59,644 nt of DNA, taken from positions 1 through 59,644 of the forward strand of contig NZ_QFZQ01000014.1 of assembly GCF_003171675.1 (NCBI RefSeq). Reading direction: 5' to 3'. The notes beneath the pieces are model-generated. The model was not told where the DNA came from and did not search any database. It saw nothing but the letters and a program-made list of their open reading frames with translations. Below, one piece after another: positions 54,705-59,644 of the stretch (position 1 is its first letter; each line of letters begins with the position of its first letter). Source of the DNA: Reichenbachiella versicolor. Its GTDB lineage: Bacteria > Bacteroidota > Bacteroidia > Cytophagales > Cyclobacteriaceae. The position numbers were made by a program, and so were the translations under genes.

Positions 54705-55881
54705 GTTTCAATCTTCTTTTAATGTTAGCTCCTACCACATAGTGATCAATTAATGGAGCGAAAACGTTCATTAATAATATTGCCAACATAATTCCCTCAG
54801 GATATGCTGGGTTGAAAACTCTGATGATGATTGTCAATGCACCGATCAAGAATCCATAAATCCATTTACCTGTTTCAGTTTGTGCAGCTGATACTGGATC
54901 AGTAGCCATGAAAACAGCTCCAAAAGCCAAACCTCCTATCACTAAATGATAATGAGCAGGGAGTAACATGTATTCGTTAGCTCCAAAAATGTTGCAGATT
55001 GTAGCCATTCCAAAAGCACCTGCAAAAACACTTACAATGATTTTCCAGCTTCCTACACCTGTCACTACTAAAATAACAGCTCCAATTAAACACATCAAAG
55101 TAGATGTTTCTCCGATACTTCCAGGCATTATCCCAATAAACATATTTTGGAAACTAAACATTCCTTCATACCAGTGTGCATCTAGTAGACTGACCATAGA
55201 TTGAGTTCCTTCTACCGAAAGAGCCCCAATTGCCAATGGAGTCGCTCCTGAAAACCCTTCTACTGGTGAAGCATCTCCAAAATAAGTCCAAACATCACCC
55301 GATATCTGAGATGGATAAGCAAAGTACAAGAAAGCTCTAGCTATCAACGCAACGTTCAATATGTTCATACCTGTACCTCCAAACACTTCCTTACCTAGTA
55401 TCACTGCAAAAGCTGTAGCTAAACCTACTTGCCATAATGGAATAGATGCAGGCATAACTAAAGGGATCAACATACCAGATACTAAAAACCCTTCTGCCAC
55501 TTCGTGTCTATTGATCGTAGCGAATGTAAATTCTATTCCTAGACCGACTCCGTAAGAAACCGCTATAATAGGAACGACTAATATTGCACCTGTCAAAAAC
55601 TTATCTCCTAAAGAAGCAACTTCTCCGATAGAAATATAATGTTGATGACCTGCATTCCAAATACCAAATATCAAGCACGGAATCATAGCTATGATAACTG
55701 TCATCATCATACGCTTCAGATCAATAGCATCACGAACTTGAGCTCCTGTAGGACCTGTGGTCTTATTTGGAGCTAATAGTAACACCTCATGCGCTTCATA
55801 TACATAGTAGAACTTCTCCCACTTTCCTCCTTTTTCGAAGTTTGGGCGAATTTTCGCAAAAATATCTTCTATAAACTTCAT
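54691..55881 (-). CDS. nqrB: Na+-translocating NADH:quinone reductase subunit B
   Basis: This 396-residue membrane subunit has about ten hydrophobic segments and is thought to form the sodium channel and quinone site. The covalent FMN site is Thr214 in GFSGATPLAI. A riboflavin is also bound by this subunit in known structures. GTGMNILNVALIARAFLYFAYP is family-typical. The gene begins 9 bp after nqrA and overlaps nqrC. Confidence 0.96.
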   Translation of the reverse strand: MKFIEDIFAKIRPNFEKGGKWEKFYYVYEAHEVLLLAPNKTTGPTGAQVRDAIDLKRMMMTVIIAMIPCLIFGIWNAGHQHYISIGEVASLGDKFLTGAILVVPIIAVSYGVGLGIEFTFATINRHEVAEGFLVSGMLIPLVMPASIPLWQVGLATAFAVILGKEVFGGTGMNILNVALIARAFLYFAYPSQISGDVWTYFGDASPVEGFSGATPLAIGALSVEGTQSMVSLLDAHWYEGMFSFQNMFIGIMPGSIGETSTLMCLIGAVILVVTGVGSWKIIVSVFAGAFGMATICNIFGANEYMLLPAHYHLVIGGLAFGAVFMATDPVSAAQTETGKWIYGFLIGALTIIIRVFNPAYPEGIMLAILLMNVFAPLIDHYVVGANIKRRLKRATV

Positions 55882-55890
55882 CTCTAATTC

Positions 55891-57240
55891 TTAACTAGTT
55901 CTAACCAAATCCAAACCTTCTCTCAAGATCGCCTGAACATCGTTCTTAGATGCATCGATGAATTCGCATAGCGCTAAATCTTCTTCTATGACCTCATATA
56001 TTCCAAGCCCTTCCATTTGCTCAAAGTCTTCTGACAATACTGCCTTCAACAAATAAGTAGGAAGTACATCCATGGGAACTACTTTCTCAAATTCTCCCGA
56101 CTGAACGAAAGCTCTATGTTGACCTCTCATATTGGTAGTCAAAGTGAACTCTTTCTTCTTTCCTCCTAAGAAAGACAAAAGACCAAAAGCTTTATGAAAG
56201 CTTAACTTCTCAGTAGTTGGAAGAATCCACCCCATAAAATCGTACTGATCGCCTTCTGGAATAACAGTCAATTGATTGTCATAGAACCCTAGATAACCAG
56301 TAGAGTTGATCTGAGTACCTGTCAGTACATTTCCTGATATGAATCTAACAAATCCATCCTTGGTAGTACCATCAACCATTTTATTTATACATCCTCCAGT
56401 ATATGTTTTGTAGTACTGAGGAGTTAAAACTTCTGATCCGGTAAAAGCAACCACTCTAGATGCGTCATATTTTCCTTCTAAGAAAAGTTTCCCTATCTGA
56501 GCTACACCAAAAGGAGCTACCGTCCAGACTGTTTCACCTTTATTGACCGCATCAACATGGTGAATCTGAACTCCAACATTACCTGCTGGGTGCGGGCCAC
56601 TTACCGTGTTTACTTGTGCTTTTGAAGATTTGAAGAAGTCCGCTGACTCACTGTTCACTCCTATGTGAATTTTACCTTCAGTCAGTTTAGAAAGAACTTC
56701 AATTCCTGCTTCGAAATATTTTTCGTCTCCTTGAAGGGTGAAATTTTGATCTGCAGCTAGTGGGTGAGTATCAAAAGCTGAAATGAAGATACTTTTCGGA
56801 GTGTCATTTGGATCAGCCACTACCCCAAAAGGTCTTTGGATGACATTTGGCCAGACGCCACTTTTCTTCATTAAATCAATAGCAGCTGCCTTAGTTAGGC
56901 TGCTTACATCTTGCTGACCAAAAGATTCATACTCGATTTCTTTGTCAGCTAGGATTCTTACTTCCAAGATTTTTCGCTTGGCTCCTCTAACAATCTCTGC
57001 GACCTCACCACTGACAGGAGAACAATAGAACACGTCCTCCACTGCTTTGTCAATCATAATAGGAGTCCCTGCTTTCACAGATTCACCTTCTTTGACTAGC
57101 AACTTGGCACGTGACATTCCCAAGAAATCTGTCGGCTTAATAGCAAAAGTCTCAGGCTGCGCGAGCTCTGCGATTTTCTTTTCAGCTTTTCCTTTGAGGT
57201 TGATGTCAAACCCCTTCTTAAGCTTTATACTTTGAGACAT
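55891..57240 (-). CDS. nqrA: Na+-translocating NADH:quinone reductase subunit A
   Basis: This 449-residue cytoplasmic subunit begins with the family pattern IKLKKGFDINLKGKAEKKI, followed by barrel-sandwich and Rnf-C-like domains, with GVVADPNDTPKSIFISAFDTHPLAAD and TGGCINKMVDGTTKDGFVRFISGN. It is the first gene of the operon. Quinone binding has been reported for NqrA in other bacteria. The 115-bp gap before it holds no recognisable regulator site. Confidence 0.96.
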   Translation of the reverse strand: MSQSIKLKKGFDINLKGKAEKKIAELAQPETFAIKPTDFLGMSRAKLLVKEGESVKAGTPIMIDKAVEDVFYCSPVSGEVAEIVRGAKRKILEVRILADKEIEYESFGQQDVSSLTKAAAIDLMKKSGVWPNVIQRPFGVVADPNDTPKSIFISAFDTHPLAADQNFTLQGDEKYFEAGIEVLSKLTEGKIHIGVNSESADFFKSSKAQVNTVSGPHPAGNVGVQIHHVDAVNKGETVWTVAPFGVAQIGKLFLEGKYDASRVVAFTGSEVLTPQYYKTYTGGCINKMVDGTTKDGFVRFISGNVLTGTQINSTGYLGFYDNQLTVIPEGDQYDFMGWILPTTEKLSFHKAFGLLSFLGGKKKEFTLTTNMRGQHRAFVQSGEFEKVVPMDVLPTYLLKAVLSEDFEQMEGLGIYEVIEEDLALCEFIDASKNDVQAILREGLDLVRTS

Positions 57241-57355
57241 ATTTTTTGTGCTGTAATGCTTGTTTTCAAAAACGGAGCAAAAATAACAAAAAAATGGTCT
57301 TTATAGCCATTAGGGGCAATAATCGAAAAACCTTAACGATTCATTGAACCAATAG

Positions 57356-59461
57356 TCATTTAACGGCATTTTTTTGTCTCTTAAAGTCGGCTATAAATCT
57401 ATAAATCGAACCTCCTTGCTCAACTTGTTCATCAAATCTCAAATCCATTCGTCTACGACAGTCCTCTGACATATACCAATTCATAGAGTATTCTTTTTCT
57501 CCCTTGGTATGTTTGTATAAAGCGACTTCATACCAATAATCTAAATTTTGCTGTGCCATACGGTGATCTAGATAATATTTAAGGCGCTGTGTATTCATCT
57601 CTGTCTGACGACCGTATGAAGCTGCTAAAACTAAAATGGGAGCTGCAATGTCATTTACCATTGGGTTGACTCGATTAAACCCGCTTTTACGACCTCGACT
57701 ATTTCGAATATGTATCACTTTGAAAACTATTTTATTTAAAAAGAGCGGGTTTTCTCTCTTTAAATAATCTTCAAAGGCTAAAATTGTTTCATGTACTACT
57801 CCTGCACCAGAATTATCAAAGTAACCTCCATCAACGAAGTATTGATCTCCTATACCTCCGGCGGGACTCATGTAGGGAAACCTACAGCTTAGGATAGTAG
57901 CAGTACTTAGTTTAATTCCCTCTTTCCGCTTATCTAATAGTTTTAATAGATCCATCCTATTGTTAAGAACCTTCTCATCGAACTGAATATTGGAAATAAG
58001 AGCAGGATAGCTGTCTTGCATTCTAGTAGTATTGACATATAGTATGGGTAAATTCTTGTCTTGGGATGTCAGTATGTAATCAATGAATGGCTTTTCCATG
58101 TCAGGGTTAGCATATCCCATCGCTTTCTCTAGAGCTGTGGCTCGATCGTTTAAGAAATAGAATGGGTTGAGCATTCTTGAAATGGTATAGGTGAAAAAGT
58201 CATGGGATAGAAACTCTTTACTGCGCTTTCGATATTGGTAGATTGAATCATATTTTATCTCTTGGGATAGCATATTGTAAAATGTCACATTTCCGAGAGA
58301 TCCTCCAGAAGCTCCTGAAATAACTAAAAGATGATCTGAAAAATCCTTACCAAGTTGGTCTTGTATTTCACCTAATACTTGTGCTACCCAATATCCAGAT
58401 CTAGATGCTCCTCCATCTGCCATAGTTACTATGACTGGAATTTGTGACAATGTAGAGTCTTCTAAATCAGACCTATGATCTTCTACCCATCTTTTAAAAT
58501 ACTCATCCATTGATATTCTATTGTCATAAGAATCTTGAGTAGAGAATCTAGCAATCTGGTATTGATCAATTAAAAAACCTACTAGAAAAAGTCCTAAATA
58601 AAAAAGGAAGTGAATACTCATCTTATACTTGATAGATAACCAAGTAATAAAATTGGATGATACCAATATTACTCCAAAGGCTAACATAAAGTAGTTAAAT
58701 GGACCAATAACCATCGAAAAGCCAATAGAAAAAATCCCTAAAAGGTACACTACCAAGCCACAGAACAACACAATGAAAATGACTGGAAAGAAGTAGGACT
58801 TTTTTCGAAAATTGACTTTGTCAGCCATGAAAATTTTTCTATTCACTTCTCTTCGACGTGAGTTGGCGAAAATGAGCATAGCCATACTTGCGAGTACAAG
58901 AAAAAAATAGATCCCAACGAGCCTATAGTGTAGATCAAATCTCTTGAGATAAAGAGATGATAGCATGAGAATTGAAAGTGTCAATCCATAGAATATATAT
59001 GGTCTTTTCTGAAAAAAGTGCTTTTTACTTTTGACCCAAGGCCTTCCTATACTGACTAGTAATACATTAAGACCAATAGTCGCTGAAGCGGCAGACCCTA
59101 TGTTCCAATCAATAATCTGAGATTGAAGTATGGCAACTTCGACTGTCATGAAACATAGTAGCCCTAAATAGCGAGGTGTATGACTAAAAAAGAAAAGCAG
59201 CAGGTCAGTGGCTCTGTTCATGGATGCCATCTTAATGATAGCTACATATCTAGAGGAAAACCATGTCAGCAGTCCCCAGAAGGAAATGGTCAAGATTGGA
59301 AAGAAAGCTACACTTTTAGACTCTACGATAGTAAGTATCAAGTCACGACCCTGAGTGAGGGATGTCAATCCATAATAAACTGCGGTAATAATAAAAATAG
59401 CAGGAAAAAACAGCCAAAGACATTTTAGTATTACTCTAATAAAATCCCCTATGTTGTCCAT
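57356..59461 (-). CDS. Membrane-anchored patatin-like phospholipase
   Basis: This 701-residue protein fuses about eight or nine membrane segments (residues about 11-300) to a patatin-like hydrolase domain (about 340-660). The Ser-Asp dyad is visible: GASGGSLGN with Ser385 and VDGGYFDNSG with Asp544. The oxyanion glycine run is MADGGASRSGYW (about 347-358) rather than the usual DGGGxRG, a deviation that keeps glycine and arginine. Patatins are lipid acyl hydrolases. A membrane-embedded patatin with this layout is unusual; the hydrophobic half may be a sensor or anchor. It is a single gene, with the IS110-like element just upstream. Confidence 0.8.
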   Translation of the reverse strand: MDNIGDFIRVILKCLWLFFPAIFIITAVYYGLTSLTQGRDLILTIVESKSVAFFPILTISFWGLLTWFSSRYVAIIKMASMNRATDLLLFFFSHTPRYLGLLCFMTVEVAILQSQIIDWNIGSAASATIGLNVLLVSIGRPWVKSKKHFFQKRPYIFYGLTLSILMLSSLYLKRFDLHYRLVGIYFFLVLASMAMLIFANSRRREVNRKIFMADKVNFRKKSYFFPVIFIVLFCGLVVYLLGIFSIGFSMVIGPFNYFMLAFGVILVSSNFITWLSIKYKMSIHFLFYLGLFLVGFLIDQYQIARFSTQDSYDNRISMDEYFKRWVEDHRSDLEDSTLSQIPVIVTMADGGASRSGYWVAQVLGEIQDQLGKDFSDHLLVISGASGGSLGNVTFYNMLSQEIKYDSIYQYRKRSKEFLSHDFFTYTISRMLNPFYFLNDRATALEKAMGYANPDMEKPFIDYILTSQDKNLPILYVNTTRMQDSYPALISNIQFDEKVLNNRMDLLKLLDKRKEGIKLSTATILSCRFPYMSPAGGIGDQYFVDGGYFDNSGAGVVHETILAFEDYLKRENPLFLNKIVFKVIHIRNSRGRKSGFNRVNPMVNDIAAPILVLAASYGRQTEMNTQRLKYYLDHRMAQQNLDYWYEVALYKHTKGEKEYSMNWYMSEDCRRRMDLRFDEQVEQGGSIYRFIADFKRQKNAVK

Positions 59462-59597
59462 TTTCTTATTTGAGTTAGATTATCAATTTAACGAATAGTA
59501 AAAGGAGTAAGATATCCGGTATAAAACTTTCATGAATAAGGGAATTCACCCACAGGCATGAAACTCGTTTTAAATAGAAACCAAACTATAAAACGAT
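59462..59597. mobile_element. Probable left end of an IS110-like element (noncoding, edge of window)
   Basis: This 136-bp noncoding stretch separates the patatin start codon from the IS110-like transposase start. In the IS110 group, the noncoding left end carries the bridge RNA and lies directly upstream of the transposase, so part of this stretch may be that region. I cannot define the element's boundary or the RNA without the other copies. The patatin promoter must also lie here or in the element. Confidence 0.4.
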
Positions 59598-59644
59598 ATG
59601 TCTACAGTAGAATTCCCTCAGCTAATTGAACGCGGTTGTGGCCT
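59598..59644 (+). CDS. IS110-family transposase, N-terminal fragment (cut by window end)
   Basis: ATG at 59598 opens a frame encoding MSTVEFPQLIERGCGL before the window ends. The ending IERGCGL matches the N-terminus of IS110-family transposases, where it normally continues as DVHKDxVVATI with the first catalytic Asp. The rest is outside the window, so I cannot tell whether the gene is intact. IS110 enzymes are DEDD-type recombinases guided by a bridge RNA. Confidence 0.7.
   Translation, partial: MSTVEFPQLIERGCG

Overview
The window looks like the chromosome of a marine or salt-adapted gliding Bacteroidota, most likely of the order Cytophagales; I cannot name the genus. The pointers are a type IX secretion C-terminal sorting domain, the gliding genes gldE and gldD beside mutY and ssb, a Rho factor with a long charged N-terminal insertion, a 29-residue AURKAIP1/COX24-type basic protein, AT-rich DNA, weak ribosome binding sites, TANNTTTG-like -7 promoter elements and a sodium-pumping NADH:quinone reductase operon. 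Most of the window is ordinary core genome with short same-strand operons and intrinsic terminators at many convergent junctions.

Layout. 0.1-4.0 kb: nitrogen assimilation on the minus strand (GSII-type glutamine synthetase, an outer-membrane porin-like barrel, an Amt ammonium transporter), followed by a 541-bp intergenic region with several inverted repeats including a perfect 26-bp palindrome. 4.5-8.2 kb: a YraN-family protein, a long-chain acyl-CoA ligase and a T9SS cargo protein. 8.4-11.1 kb: phospholipid synthesis (psd, cdsA) with a DUF2007 protein and a CPBP protease. 11.3-17.1 kb: dusB, a lipase-like hydrolase, a MazG-like pyrophosphohydrolase, dtd, a TIP30-like reductase, an HtrA protease, Hsp20 and tRNA-Asn. 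17.2-17.7 kb: a gene-poor stretch with two plus-strand terminator hairpins, TTCACC repeats spaced 21 bp apart and no recognised gene. 17.8-26.4 kb: a four-gene minus-strand operon encoding a C2-like protein, an exported TPR-CHAT protease-like protein of 1329 residues, a PD40/OmpA peptidoglycan-anchor protein and an exported 742-residue protein of unknown function. 26.5-31.8 kb: a glycosyltransferase, RNase G, the 29-residue basic protein, a TPR protein, an HU/IHF protein and mutY. 31.8-36.3 kb: ssb-gldE-gldD-recG. 36.3-41.2 kb: a zinc-ribbon membrane protein, rho, serS, a GNAT acetyltransferase and a DUF4286 protein. 41.3-46.8 kb: a NUMOD4-HNH protein, a second exported TPR-CHAT protein and an OmpL47-type repeat protein. 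46.9-50.7 kb: rluB-like, scpB, traR/dksA-like, yifB/comM and a small membrane protein. 50.9-59.5 kb: an orphan 498-residue protein, nqrABCDE without an adjacent nqrF, and a membrane-anchored patatin. The last 47 bases are the start of what looks like an IS110-family transposase.

The best candidate for an undescribed system is the 17.8-26.4 kb operon. It puts a CHAT caspase-like domain with intact His/Cys motifs in the cell envelope, together with a peptidoglycan-binding OmpA partner and an unknown exported partner. A second exported TPR-CHAT protein is encoded about 15 kb away. CHAT proteases described so far are mainly cytoplasmic and cleave a neighbouring gene product, so the co-encoded envelope proteins are natural candidate substrates. 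This is inference from architecture and gene order; nothing in the sequence proves it. The IS110 edge (with a possible bridge-RNA region) and the orphan transcription unit near 17.4 kb are the next most interesting items.
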